A DNA stretch of 61,066 nucleotides from Rhodocyclaceae bacterium UBA1310 (GCA_002307175.1 DBTS01000031.1:1-61066); one strand, 5' to 3'. Shown: positions 35,687-44,576, counted from the stretch's first letter. The notes: generated by a model not told the origin, from the letters alone. Made by a program: numbers and translations.

Positions 35687-35989
35687 TCAGTTTTCTGTGG
35701 GTGCCTGTACGTTATAACCATGTTTGCGCAGCAACTTCTCGGCCCGGTCCAGGCGGGTACGCAGGCGTTGCTGGCGCAGAGTCTGGGCGTAATTCGCCGG
35801 ACAGTTATACAGATCCAGCCCAAAGCCCGACAACCATTCACGAATGATGTGCACACTCTTCCCGCCAATGCCGGGGGTCTTGACGAGCGTGTAGTAATCG
35901 AGTTGAGCGACGTCTTCCACCGAAAACTCCTTGCGTTCTAGCAGTAAGCGCAAGGCATTAACCTGTCGGGTCGTCAGTTTCACTTCCAT
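35687..35989 (-). CDS. Small protein resembling the RNA polymerase alpha C-terminal domain
   Basis: 100 residues. Residues about 5-60 follow the alpha-CTD layout: LTTRQVNALR (LTVRSANCLK in E. coli alpha), YTLVKTPGIGGKSVHIIREW (ELLKTPNLGKKSLTEIKDV) and LSGFGLDL (LASRGLSLG). This is a helix-hairpin-helix fold able to touch DNA and regulators. A basic C-terminal helix (about 70-92) follows. It lacks the alpha N-terminal domain and linker, so it stands alone. ATG at 35989 with a weak AGAGA upstream. Binding DNA or competing with alpha-CTD is an inference; a generic HhH DNA-binding protein is the alternative. Confidence 0.65.
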   Translation of the reverse strand: MEVKLTTRQVNALRLLLERKEFSVEDVAQLDYYTLVKTPGIGGKSVHIIREWLSGFGLDLYNCPANYAQTLRQQRLRTRLDRAEKLLRKHGYNVQAPTEN

Positions 35990-36336
35990 TGGATTCTCTG
36001 ATATAGCTTTGAATTTGTCGCTTCATGGTAGCCACATGCAAAGATTTTCTTAAAACATTTTTTGCATGAGCATATTCAAAAGCCAATCAATGTCATTTAC
36101 ATACGCATGATTCTCATGAAAAACCACGAATCTTGAAAGGTTTGGTGACTCAAGCCATAGAGACAACGAACTCACCAAGCCCACCAGAAACGGCAACACA
36201 TGCCCCAATGTACGCATTTCTGAGTGCACTCTTCGCCATTAACCATGATAACGAAATAACTATTGCTTCGTTTTGATTCTCGAATAACCATGGCGTAATT
36301 GCAGGCATCAACTTTCTCATACCAAGGGAATCCGCC
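35990..36336. other. Divergent regulatory region upstream of metQ
   Basis: 347 bases, AT-rich compared with its surroundings, no gene seen. A hairpin ATGCAAA/TTTGCAT lies at about 36034-36066. Promoters for metQ and for the divergent small HhH gene should be here. No SAM riboswitch or MetJ box could be recognised. Confidence 0.5.
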
Positions 36337-37197
36337 ATGTCTTTCCTCAGTCTGCAATCGCCGTTACGGCATGCTCTGGCTGCATTGTTTATCCTCCTTG
36401 CCGCCATCCCGACACACGCTGCCGAAAAAACACTTGTCTTCGGAGTAGCCCCTGGCCCCTATGGTGACCTCATCAAACAGGCCATCCAACCCGGTCTGGA
36501 AAAACGCGGGTACAAAGTTGAAGTCCGTGAATTCAGTGACTATGTACAACCGAATATCGCTTTGGCCAATGGCGCCTTGGATGCCAACCTGTACCAGCAT
36601 CGTCTCTATCTCGAAAAATTCTCGGCAGACAAAGGCTTGAAGCTTTCACCGGTGATCAATGTGCCAACGGCAGGTCTTGGGCTGTACTCGCACAAGATCA
36701 AATCGCTGAATGATCTGAAGAAGGGCGATGTGGTGACGCTGGCCAATGATCCGACGAATCTCGCCCGCGCGCTTCGCTTCCTCGCGAAATTGAATTTGCT
36801 GACCCTCAAAAAGGATATCGATCCGACCACCGCCTCGGAAAAGGATATCGAATCGAATCCGAAAGGTATTGTATTCAAGCCTCTTGAAGCGGCTCAGTTG
36901 CCGCGGACCCTCGACTCGGCAGCGGCCTCCGTGGTTAATGGCAATTTTGCTCTCGCAGCAGGGCTGAAGCTTTCCGACGCGCTGAAGCTTGAGGAGCTCG
37001 ACGAAAACATCAAGAACCTCATCGCAGTGCGCACGGAAGATCTCAATAAGCCATTTGTGCATGATATCAAAGCGGTTGTGGAGTCAGATGAATTCATCAA
37101 TGTCATCAATGATCCCAATCGCATTTTCAAGTCATTCCAACGCCCAGACTGGCTAAATGCAAAACTCGCTGCCAAACCCACTACAGCCAAGAAATAG
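36337..37197 (+). CDS. metQ: MetQ/NlpA-family methionine-binding protein
   Basis: 286 residues. A signal peptide (about 1-28, ending PTHA) is followed by the NlpA-type binding domain: LVFGVAPGPYGDLIKQAI, DYVQPNIALANGALDANLYQ, then VNVPT-type and VTLANDPTNLARAL segments. Most MetQ proteins are lipoproteins. Here there is no lipobox cysteine, so the protein seems soluble in the periplasm. AAGGGA precedes the ATG. It starts an apparent operon with metN 18 bases on. Methionine, perhaps including the D isomer, is the usual ligand of the family; another amino acid cannot be excluded. Confidence 0.88.
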   Translation: MSFLSLQSPLRHALAALFILLAAIPTHAAEKTLVFGVAPGPYGDLIKQAIQPGLEKRGYKVEVREFSDYVQPNIALANGALDANLYQHRLYLEKFSADKGLKLSPVINVPTAGLGLYSHKIKSLNDLKKGDVVTLANDPTNLARALRFLAKLNLLTLKKDIDPTTASEKDIESNPKGIVFKPLEAAQLPRTLDSAAASVVNGNFALAAGLKLSDALKLEELDENIKNLIAVRTEDLNKPFVHDIKAVVESDEFINVINDPNRIFKSFQRPDWLNAKLAAKPTTAKK

Positions 37198-37215
37198 TGT
37201 CCGGGTAAGGTGACA

Positions 37216-38262
37216 ATGATCGAACTGCAAAACATCTCGGTGCGATATCAAGGCCGTAACCAGGAGGTATTGGCGGTGGATGACGTATCGTTATCCATCG
37301 GCAAGGGAGACATCTACGGCATTGTCGGCGCCAGCGGCGCCGGCAAAAGCTCATTGTTACGCACCATCAATCTGCTGGAGCGACCAAGTGCTGGCCATGT
37401 CCTCGTTGGAGGGCAGAATATCACTGCGCTGTCGGGTAGCGCATTACGCAATCAGAGGCAGCGCATCGGCATGATTTTCCAGCATTTCAACCTGATGCAC
37501 ACAAGCACAGTCTATGAAAATGCCGCCTTTGCACTCCGCGTGGCAGGCAAGACAGAGGACGAGATTCGCGCCAGAGTCCCCGAAGTGCTTGAACTGGTGG
37601 GCCTGACGGACAAAGCCGAGGCATTCCCATCACAGCTCTCTGGTGGACAGAAGCAACGCGTGGGTATTGCCCGCGCAATCGCCAATCGACCTGCCATTCT
37701 CCTGTGCGATGAACCTACATCAGCGCTGGATCTCGAGACCTCAACCTCCATTCTTGAATTGCTCGGCGAGATCAACCAGCGACTGGGTATCACAATCGTC
37801 CTGATCTCCCACGAAATGGCCGTCATCAAGAAAATCTGCTCACGCGTGGCCGTCATGGAGTCTGGCAAGGTGGTGGAAGAAGGCGATGTATTCGATATCT
37901 TTGCTACTCCGGCACACCCATTCACGCAACAGCTGGTCGATCACACCCTGAATCTGGAATTACCACCGCGCTTGACCAAGGATCTGCATGGAACTCTCCT
38001 GAAGATTATCTTCCTTGGGGATCGGGCTGAAACACCTGTGCTATCTGAAGCCGCACAGCGTTTCGGCATTTCCGTGAATATCCTGCATGGAAAGATCGAA
38101 TACATCAACAACCGGGCACTCGGACTTCTGGTTGCATTGCTGCAGGGAAACGTCTCCGAGCAGCACACGGGAAATCTCCCCGCAACCTTACAGGAGCGCA
38201 TGGCTCAAGCAGTCGACTACATCCGCCTAAACACCGCCCAGGTTGAGGTGCTACATGGGTAA
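37216..38262 (+). CDS. metN: Methionine ABC transporter ATP-binding protein
   Basis: 348 residues. Walker A GASGAGKSSLLR, signature LSGGQKQRVGIARAI and Walker B ILLCDEPTSALD are intact. The C-terminal part (about 265-345) is a NIL domain, which in MetN binds intracellular methionine and shuts the transporter. Its presence supports methionine as the substrate. The ATG at 37216 follows AAGGTG; a GTG at 37210 is in frame. Its stop overlaps the metI start by 8 bases. Confidence 0.93.
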   Translation: MIELQNISVRYQGRNQEVLAVDDVSLSIGKGDIYGIVGASGAGKSSLLRTINLLERPSAGHVLVGGQNITALSGSALRNQRQRIGMIFQHFNLMHTSTVYENAAFALRVAGKTEDEIRARVPEVLELVGLTDKAEAFPSQLSGGQKQRVGIARAIANRPAILLCDEPTSALDLETSTSILELLGEINQRLGITIVLISHEMAVIKKICSRVAVMESGKVVEEGDVFDIFATPAHPFTQQLVDHTLNLELPPRLTKDLHGTLLKIIFLGDRAETPVLSEAAQRFGISVNILHGKIEYINNRALGLLVALLQGNVSEQHTGNLPATLQERMAQAVDYIRLNTAQVEVLHG

Positions 38263-38923
38263 CGAATGGATTTCTCTGGGGCAGGATCTATACAAAGCCC
38301 TGCTGGAAACAGCATTGATGGTCGGTGTCTCCAGTTTTTTCGCGATTGCGGGCGGGGTCCCTCTCGGTTTCCTATTATTTGCGGCCGACCGGAAATTCTT
38401 TTGGGATAACAGGTTTGTACAGGCGTCAGGCAATTTCCTGGTCAACCTGATCCGCTCCGTTCCTTTTGTCATTCTTCTGGTTGTGCTGTTGCCATTCACA
38501 CAGATTGTTCTAGGCACAACGATAGGACCTGCAGCAGCGGCAGTTCCACTCTCTGTGGCTGCGATCGCTTTTTACGCCCGGCTCGTTCAAGGTGCCCTGT
38601 ATGAAGTAGACCCAGGCATCATCGAAGCAGCACAGGCTTTCGGAGCAAGCCCGGCACGCATCCTCGGGGTTGTTCTGTTCCGTGAGGCACTACCAGGATT
38701 TTTACGGGGTCTGACTGTCACCCTGGTCAGCCTTGTCGGATATTCCGCTATGGCGGGAATCGTCGGAGGTGGTGGCATTGGTGATCTGGCGATCCGCTTT
38801 GGCTACTACCGCTACCAAAGCAACGTCATGTTCATCACGGTAATCGTACTGGTTGTCCTGGTACAGATCATACAGAGTGTCGGCGACAGGCTGGCTGACC
38901 ATTCCGACCGGAAGGGGATATAA
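38255..38923 (+). CDS. metI: Methionine ABC transporter permease
   Basis: 222 residues with about five membrane helices and the EAA loop EAAQAFGASPARILGVVLF. Typical MetI length. It overlaps metN by 8 bases. Its TAA stop is immediately followed, with no gap, by the ATG of the CoA-ligase gene, so transporter and catabolic genes appear to be translated from one mRNA. Confidence 0.93.
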   Translation: MGNEWISLGQDLYKALLETALMVGVSSFFAIAGGVPLGFLLFAADRKFFWDNRFVQASGNFLVNLIRSVPFVILLVVLLPFTQIVLGTTIGPAAAAVPLSVAAIAFYARLVQGALYEVDPGIIEAAQAFGASPARILGVVLFREALPGFLRGLTVTLVSLVGYSAMAGIVGGGGIGDLAIRFGYYRYQSNVMFITVIVLVVLVQIIQSVGDRLADHSDRKGI

Positions 38924-40279
38924 ATGGGTGCATTGAATCTTGAACAGACGAACGTGCGTACAGGAAAATACTGGGATGAGGAAATCGAAACCCTCCCCCG
39001 TTTCGCACTTGAAGCGCTTCAACTTCAAAGACTGAAGACACACCTGGACTTTGCCTATCGCAACTCCGGATATTACAGGGCCTCGTTCGATGCTGCAGGG
39101 GTACGGCCGGAAGACCTGAGAACCCTTGATGACCTGCGCCGCTTTCCTTTCGTACATAAGCAGATAGAACGCGAACGCCAGCTCGCCCAACCTTTGCTGG
39201 GTGACATGTTGGCCGTACCGGAACGCGATGTGGTATTCGTTTCGGCCTCTTCAGGATCAACCGGGGTGCCAACACTGAGCCCTTTTACCTCATCAGACTT
39301 CGATACCTTCCAGAATAATGAGGCACGCCTGTTCTGGGCAGCCGGAATGCGTCCGGAAGACCGCTACGTGCATGCACTGAACTTTACCCTGTTTGTAGGC
39401 GGCCCTGACGTGATTGGGGCACAAAAACTGGGGGCTTTATGCTTCTGGGCAGGGACAGTGCCGTCGGACCGCCTACTGTTCATCATGAAGGAATTTCAGG
39501 CCACGGTGACGTGGACCACCCCCTCATATGCATGGCACCTTGGTGAAACAGCCCGCGCACAAGGCATCAACCCGGCAAGCGACCTGGCGCTGCGGCGCAT
39601 CATCGTAGCAGGTGAGCCTGGAGGATCTATCCCCGCGACACGCGAGGCCATTGAACGCTTGTGGAACGCGCAGCTCTATGACTTCTATGGTATTTCCGAC
39701 ATTTATGGCGCATGCGCAGGCATGTGTGAAGTACGTGATGGTCTGCATCTGGTCGAAGATGACATTCTCCTCGAAGTGCTCGATCCGGCAACACTTGAAC
39801 CCGTTCCAGACGGTACCCCTGGCGAAATGGTGCTGACAACATTAACAAAATCCGCACGCCCCATGATCCGCTTTCGAACCGGTGACATCATCACGGCGGA
39901 TCATTCGACCTGCACCTGCGGACGTACCCACGTCCGCATCAAGGTAATCGGCCGCATAGATGACATGTTCATTATCACCGGGGTCAATGTATTTCCCAGC
40001 GATGTTGAATTTGTGATCCGGAGCATCCCTGGTCTGACTGGAGAATTCCGCATTACGGTATTTGACGAAGACCATCTCTCGCGGTACAGCCTTGAGGTGG
40101 AACGTGGAGAAAGCCACCTGAGTGAAGCCACCCTGATCGAGCGGGTGATGCACGATGCGAAGACGCGTCTGGGAGTACGTCCTAAAGAAGTGAAGATCCT
40201 TGAGCCGAACGCCCTGCCGCGCAGCACCCATAAAGCCAAGCGGGTCGTGGATCTGCGCGGTTCAGGAAGTCTGACGTGA
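38924..40279 (+). CDS. Phenylacetate-CoA ligase-like AMP-forming acyl-CoA ligase
   Basis: 451 residues, PaaK family of the ANL superfamily. It joins a carboxylic acid to CoA with ATP cleavage to AMP. Visible are the phosphate-binding loop SASSGSTGVPT, the YGISDIYG segment at the usual YG-S/T-E position, FRTGDI, and the C-terminal hinge region DDMFIITGVNVFPSDVEFVI typical of PaaK. The gene abuts metI and overlaps the next gene by 4 bases. PaaK homologues beside 2-oxoacid oxidoreductases are known from aromatic-acid metabolism in anaerobes. Here the neighbours suggest either arylacetate or 3-methylthiopropionate as the acid. Confidence 0.85.
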   Translation: MGALNLEQTNVRTGKYWDEEIETLPRFALEALQLQRLKTHLDFAYRNSGYYRASFDAAGVRPEDLRTLDDLRRFPFVHKQIERERQLAQPLLGDMLAVPERDVVFVSASSGSTGVPTLSPFTSSDFDTFQNNEARLFWAAGMRPEDRYVHALNFTLFVGGPDVIGAQKLGALCFWAGTVPSDRLLFIMKEFQATVTWTTPSYAWHLGETARAQGINPASDLALRRIIVAGEPGGSIPATREAIERLWNAQLYDFYGISDIYGACAGMCEVRDGLHLVEDDILLEVLDPATLEPVPDGTPGEMVLTTLTKSARPMIRFRTGDIITADHSTCTCGRTHVRIKVIGRIDDMFIITGVNVFPSDVEFVIRSIPGLTGEFRITVFDEDHLSRYSLEVERGESHLSEATLIERVMHDAKTRLGVRPKEVKILEPNALPRSTHKAKRVVDLRGSGSLT

Positions 40280-40833
40280 CTCATGAAACCGTCTGGCTGG
40301 GTCGGGGAGGCCAAGGAGCGTTTACCGCAGCTAGGCTGCTGGGGCTCGCTGCTGTTCGCTTCAATGGCCGGCATGCCCTCGCCTTTCCCTCCTTTGGCCC
40401 GGAAAGACGCGGAGCTCCGGTTTTTGCTTATACCCGGATCTGCGCTACGCCCATTGCAGATCGCAGCCCGGTTTTTCAAGCAAGTGCATTTCTTGTTCTT
40501 GATGAGTCACTGCTAGATCAGGTGGCAACACCATTCGTACATGCAACGACACTGCTGATCGTCAATTCCTCCGTGTCGTCGGTAACAGGCCAGGTACATA
40601 GAATCGAAGCACGCCGGATAGCACACGAATTTTTGGGATCAGAACACATCAACACCATCCTTTTGGGATATCTTGTCGGCGTCACCGATTTGCTCCCGCC
40701 AACTGCGGTTGAGGCTGCCATCCAGGCCGATTTCGGCACGGGCACCAGAGCCCGGAAGAATATCCTGGCTTGCCGACATGCGGTAGGGCTCGGTAAGGCT
40801 GCACAAGTGCCGAAACATGTTGACCGCAGATGA
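40276..40833 (+). CDS. 2-oxoacid:ferredoxin oxidoreductase, gamma subunit
   Basis: 185 residues, matching the gamma (catalytic-domain) subunit of the pyruvate/2-oxoacid:ferredoxin oxidoreductase family: WLGRGGQGAFTAARLLGLAA at the N-terminus and FPSFGPERRGAPV. It starts with GTG, overlapping the ligase stop by 4 bases, and its own stop overlaps the delta-subunit ATG. The four-subunit gamma-delta-alpha-beta order is the ancestral arrangement seen in archaeal and some bacterial enzymes. Confidence 0.88.
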   Translation: MTHETVWLGRGGQGAFTAARLLGLAAVRFNGRHALAFPSFGPERRGAPVFAYTRICATPIADRSPVFQASAFLVLDESLLDQVATPFVHATTLLIVNSSVSSVTGQVHRIEARRIAHEFLGSEHINTILLGYLVGVTDLLPPTAVEAAIQADFGTGTRARKNILACRHAVGLGKAAQVPKHVDRR

Positions 40834-41165
40834 GTTCAAAACCACGTTCCTCCAACACACCACCTACGTGCGCATTGCGAACTTTCAAGCGATCCACGAC
40901 GCTTTCAGATTGGCCGGCAAGCCCTCAGGCGAACTCCGGACAACTGGCTGCCTCCAATAGTGGCTGGCGCACCCAGTGGCCGCAAATCGACCTTGAGGCG
41001 TGCAATGCCTGTGGGTTATGTGTGCTGTACTGTCCGGACGGGGCACTTGTCTGGGATGCCAGGCACCTGCCAGTGGCATCAGCAGACTGGTGTAAAGGTT
41101 GCGGCATTTGTGCACGCGAATGCCCTAAGGATCTGATCCGCATGCTGCCTCAGGAATCCAGCTGA
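40830..41165 (+). CDS. 2-oxoacid:ferredoxin oxidoreductase, delta (ferredoxin) subunit
   Basis: 111 residues. The C-terminal half holds two complete 4Fe-4S motifs of the CX2CX2CX3CP kind (CNACGLCVLYCP and CKGCGICARECP), which carry electrons from the catalytic subunits. The N-terminal ~50 residues are Ser/Thr/Pro-rich and less typical. The start overlaps the gamma-subunit stop; the alpha-subunit gene begins 7 bases after its stop. Confidence 0.9.
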   Translation: MSSKPRSSNTPPTCALRTFKRSTTLSDWPASPQANSGQLAASNSGWRTQWPQIDLEACNACGLCVLYCPDGALVWDARHLPVASADWCKGCGICARECPKDLIRMLPQESS

Positions 41166-41172
41166 CAATCCG

Positions 41173-42459
41173 ATGAGTACAACAGATTTTCTTTCCGGCA
41201 ATGAAGCGGTGGCACAAGGGGTTCGCCTGTGCCGGCCACGTGTGATCGCAGCCTATCCGATCACACCACAGACCACTGTGGTGGAACGCCTCTCCGAAAT
41301 GGTGGAAAGTGGAGAACTGGATGCCCAGTTTGTGCATGTCGAATCAGAGCACTCCGCATTGGCTCTCTTGATGGGGTCGGCTGCCATGGGGGCGAGAACA
41401 TTCACGGCGACTTCCTCCCAAGGCTTGCTGTATATGGCGGAGTGCCTGCATTACGCTTCTGGTGGGCGTTGGCCACTCGTCATGATGAATGCCAATCGTG
41501 CGCTGGCTCTCCCCTGGAACATCTATGGTGACCAGAGTGACTCGCTCGCATTGGTCTCCTCGGGCTGGATCCAGGCCTATGCGGAGAGCGCCCAGGAGGC
41601 GCTGGACATGATCATTCAGGCGTACGCAGTCGCTGAAGATCCAAACGTGCGCACCCCGATTCTGATCAATCTCGACGGATTTGTACTCACCCATACCTAT
41701 GAAGCCGTCTCGATTCCATCTCAGGCAGCTGTCGATGCCTTTTTGCCACCCCGAGACCTGCCTCTCGGGTTTCCCGGCACCTTTAATCTGAATCAACCCC
41801 AAAGCCTTGGCGTGACGGCTGGGCCAGGAGATTACACCGTATTCAAATACCTGCAGCACGCCGCCATGCTGGAGGCGGAGACCACCATTGCGGCAACAGC
41901 CACGCGTTTTGCACAAATCTTCGGCCGTGGCTCTCATGGCATGATTGAATCCTATCAGGCGGAAGACGCCGAAATTGTCATCACGACGCTGGGGAGTATT
42001 GCAGGTACGGTGCGTATGGCGGTCGACGCACTGCGGGCCGAAGGAATACGTGCTGGCATGCTGCGTCTGCGTTATCTGCGCCCTTTCCCCTGTGGGGCTC
42101 TGGCCGACGCTTTATTCGGCAAGCCACGCCTGCACACTGTTCGTGCCATTGGCGTTCTGGAAAAGGATATTTCGTTTGGTCATCAGGGAAGCGTAAGTCT
42201 CGAGGTCAAAGCCGCTCTCTACGAACACGCCAGTCGCCATCGCAGCCTCACGATACCCGTCATCAACTTTGTCGCTGGTCTTGGCGGACAGAGCATCTCT
42301 ACTGAAGACGTCATAGCAATGTATAGGGCTCTGGAGGAGGCAAACCAGGCAGGCCAGGATCATGACTTCCCTCATCTTGCCACCCCTGGCCTGACAGACG
42401 TACGTTTTGCCGGAATGGAGAATTTCCGTGAACAAGATCAGCATCAAGACCTTGCCTGA
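41173..42459 (+). CDS. 2-oxoacid:ferredoxin oxidoreductase, alpha subunit
   Basis: 428 residues with the pyrimidine-binding domain of the family (AAYPITPQTTVVERLSEM, VESEHSALALLMGSAAMGAR, TATSSQGLLYM), then domain II. It pairs with the beta subunit to hold thiamin diphosphate and decarboxylate a 2-oxoacid onto CoA. The sequence alone does not tell pyruvate-, aromatic- or branched-type substrate. The last 32 bases overlap the beta gene. Confidence 0.9.
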   Translation: MSTTDFLSGNEAVAQGVRLCRPRVIAAYPITPQTTVVERLSEMVESGELDAQFVHVESEHSALALLMGSAAMGARTFTATSSQGLLYMAECLHYASGGRWPLVMMNANRALALPWNIYGDQSDSLALVSSGWIQAYAESAQEALDMIIQAYAVAEDPNVRTPILINLDGFVLTHTYEAVSIPSQAAVDAFLPPRDLPLGFPGTFNLNQPQSLGVTAGPGDYTVFKYLQHAAMLEAETTIAATATRFAQIFGRGSHGMIESYQAEDAEIVITTLGSIAGTVRMAVDALRAEGIRAGMLRLRYLRPFPCGALADALFGKPRLHTVRAIGVLEKDISFGHQGSVSLEVKAALYEHASRHRSLTIPVINFVAGLGGQSISTEDVIAMYRALEEANQAGQDHDFPHLATPGLTDVRFAGMENFREQDQHQDLA

Positions 42460-43336
42460 GGACGAGTATTTTCTCGGTCACAAGGGATGTGGGGGATGCG
42501 GTGGCACACTCGTGCTGCGCTGGGCACTTAAAGTGCTTGGTGTGCGCTGCTTCGTAGTGGTGCCCGCTGGTTGCATGTCAGCTATCGGCTTCATCTACCC
42601 ACAGATGGCCTTCGGGGTGAACGCCATGATTGCCCCATTTGCTGCAACCGGAGCAATGCTCTCCGGGATCGCGGCAGTCGTCCGCGCCAGAGGGCTGGAA
42701 AATGTTCACGTCGTTGGCTTTGCAGGTGACGGAGGCACTGCCGACATCGGACTCCAATCCCTGTCCGGAGCGCTGGACCGCCGTGAAAAAATCATTTATA
42801 TCTGCTACGACAATGAGGCCTACATGAATACCGGCGTGCAACGCAGCGCTGCCACACCTGTCGGCGCGCGCACCACAACATCGCCATCCGGGCAGGTAAC
42901 TTTTCCAGCTGTCAAAAAAGATCTTCTGCGCATTGCTGCGGCGCACGGCATCCCTTACGCAGCAACAGCCTCCGTTGGGCATCCCGCAGATTTTTTGCGC
43001 AAAGTTGAACGGGCTGGTCAGATTGATGGACCCTCTTTTCTGCATGTGTTTGCCCCTTGCCCAACGGGTTGGGGATGCCCGGCAGACAGAACCATTGCGC
43101 TTGGAAAATCCGTAGTGGAAACTGGCTTGTGGCCTCTTGTAGAATGGGATCATGGGCGCGTAACAATCAATCGCCAACCCAGAAGTTTTGCCCCGTTATC
43201 GAGCTACCTTGACGAACAGACACGCTTCCGGGGATTGAAACCGAAGGACATCGAGAGTCTCATGAAGGAACGTGATAGCAAATGGGCTGCACTCCATGCA
43301 TGGGTACGCGAGTCAACCAGCAGCGCTGAGGTATAA
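42428..43336 (+). CDS. 2-oxoacid:ferredoxin oxidoreductase, beta (TPP-binding) subunit
   Basis: 302 residues. The N-terminal GHKGCGGCGG provides cysteines for a 4Fe-4S cluster. The thiamin-diphosphate site reads GFAGDGGTADIGLQ followed by YDNEAYMNTGVQRS, typical of the beta subunit, and further cysteines lie in CPTGWGCP. The GTG at 42428 is preceded by GGAG at 8 bases and gives the standard N-terminus. It overlaps the alpha gene. The aminotransferase gene follows after 35 bases. Confidence 0.9.
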   Translation: MNKISIKTLPEDEYFLGHKGCGGCGGTLVLRWALKVLGVRCFVVVPAGCMSAIGFIYPQMAFGVNAMIAPFAATGAMLSGIAAVVRARGLENVHVVGFAGDGGTADIGLQSLSGALDRREKIIYICYDNEAYMNTGVQRSAATPVGARTTTSPSGQVTFPAVKKDLLRIAAAHGIPYAATASVGHPADFLRKVERAGQIDGPSFLHVFAPCPTGWGCPADRTIALGKSVVETGLWPLVEWDHGRVTINRQPRSFAPLSSYLDEQTRFRGLKPKDIESLMKERDSKWAALHAWVRESTSSAEV

Positions 43337-43371
43337 ACTGACGGGCATCCTTCAGAGTAGTGACGAAACAA

Positions 43372-44523
43372 ATGCCAATTCAATCAAAACTTCCCGCTGT
43401 CGGCACCACGATTTTCACGGTCATGAGCGCTCTGGCGACCGAGCATGGTGCCATCAATCTCTCCCAGGGCTTTCCCGACTACCCGTGTGACGCGGACCTG
43501 CTGGGCGCGCTGGGCGAAGCTGCACAGCAGGGTTTCAATCAGTACGCTCCGATGGCGGGGCTGCCTGCCCTGCGACAGGCCATTGCAGCAAAACTTTTGG
43601 CACAGCACAGCATCAGCGTGCATCCGGATGTGGAAATCACCGTCACAGCAGGCGCCACGCAGGCCCTGTTTACGGCCATCGCAACAGTGCTGCACGCCGG
43701 GGATGAAGCCATTCTGTTAGACCCCTCCTACGACAGCTATGCCCCGAGCATTCTCGCACAAGGCGGCCGGCCGGTGCACATTCCGCTCTATGCGCCCGAC
43801 TTTGCGGTGGACTGGTCGCGCGTGGAAGCCGCTGTCACCCCACGCACACGACTGATTCTGATCAACAACCCCAACAATCCGGCTACCTCAATTTTTTCGC
43901 CGGAAGATCTGGATGCCCTGGCAGCGATCGCAGAGCGCCATGATCTGCTGGTGCTGGCTGATGAAGTGTATGAGCACCTCGTGTATGACGGCCAGAGTCA
44001 CCAAAGCGTGCTCGCCCACCCGGCACTGCGTGCCCGGAGCTTCGCGGTGTATTCATTTGGCAAAACTTTCCATGCCACAGGCTGGAAAGTGGGTTATTGC
44101 GTTGCGCCGCGTGAGCTGACAGCAGAATTCCGCAAGATCCACCAGTTTCTGGTGTTTGCCGTCAACACACCGGCACAGCACGCGCTGGCGGCCCATCTGA
44201 CCAAGCCAGATACCTGGCAGGGCTTGCCTGAGTTTTTCCAGAAGAAACGCGATCTGCTCGCCCCCGGCCTGCAGGCAGCGGGATTCCGCTTACTGCCCAG
44301 CCAGGGCACTTACTTTCAGCTCGCCGAGTATTCGGCGCTGCGCCCCGATCTCGACGATGTGGCCTTTGCCCGCTGGCTCACCATCGAGTATGGCGTGGCA
44401 AGTATTCCGGTATCCGCTTTCTATCAGGCACCACCCACCCAGAAGATCGTGCGCTTCTGCTTTGCCAAGCAGGAAACCACACTTTTGGCAGCCAGCGAAC
44501 GACTGGCGAAACTGCGGGCCTAG
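43372..44523 (+). CDS. ybdL: YbdL-type methionine (aromatic) aminotransferase
   Basis: 383 residues, PLP-dependent class I/II aminotransferase. It closely follows E. coli YbdL: INLSQGFPDYP near the start, INNPNNPATS, the PLP lysine in FGKTFHATGWKVGY, and the C-terminal VRFCFAKQETTL. YbdL prefers methionine, and also Phe/His, giving the 2-oxoacid. An in-frame GTG at 43360 is an alternative start. As last gene of the apparent metQNI-ligase-oxidoreductase operon, it supplies or consumes the 2-oxoacid for the ferredoxin-linked enzyme. Confidence 0.88.
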   Translation: MPIQSKLPAVGTTIFTVMSALATEHGAINLSQGFPDYPCDADLLGALGEAAQQGFNQYAPMAGLPALRQAIAAKLLAQHSISVHPDVEITVTAGATQALFTAIATVLHAGDEAILLDPSYDSYAPSILAQGGRPVHIPLYAPDFAVDWSRVEAAVTPRTRLILINNPNNPATSIFSPEDLDALAAIAERHDLLVLADEVYEHLVYDGQSHQSVLAHPALRARSFAVYSFGKTFHATGWKVGYCVAPRELTAEFRKIHQFLVFAVNTPAQHALAAHLTKPDTWQGLPEFFQKKRDLLAPGLQAAGFRLLPSQGTYFQLAEYSALRPDLDDVAFARWLTIEYGVASIPVSAFYQAPPTQKIVRFCFAKQETTLLAASERLAKLRA

Positions 44524-44576
44524 CCCCCAAGAAGCCGTCCCGGGCTTCGCGGCACAAACCAATTTGGCAGCGCCGC

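Noticed and set aside
36120..36336. Possible SAM riboswitch before metQ
   Set aside because: A segment AGAAACGGCAACAC recalls part of the SAM-I core, but the other conserved elements and the terminator or anti-terminator helices are missing.
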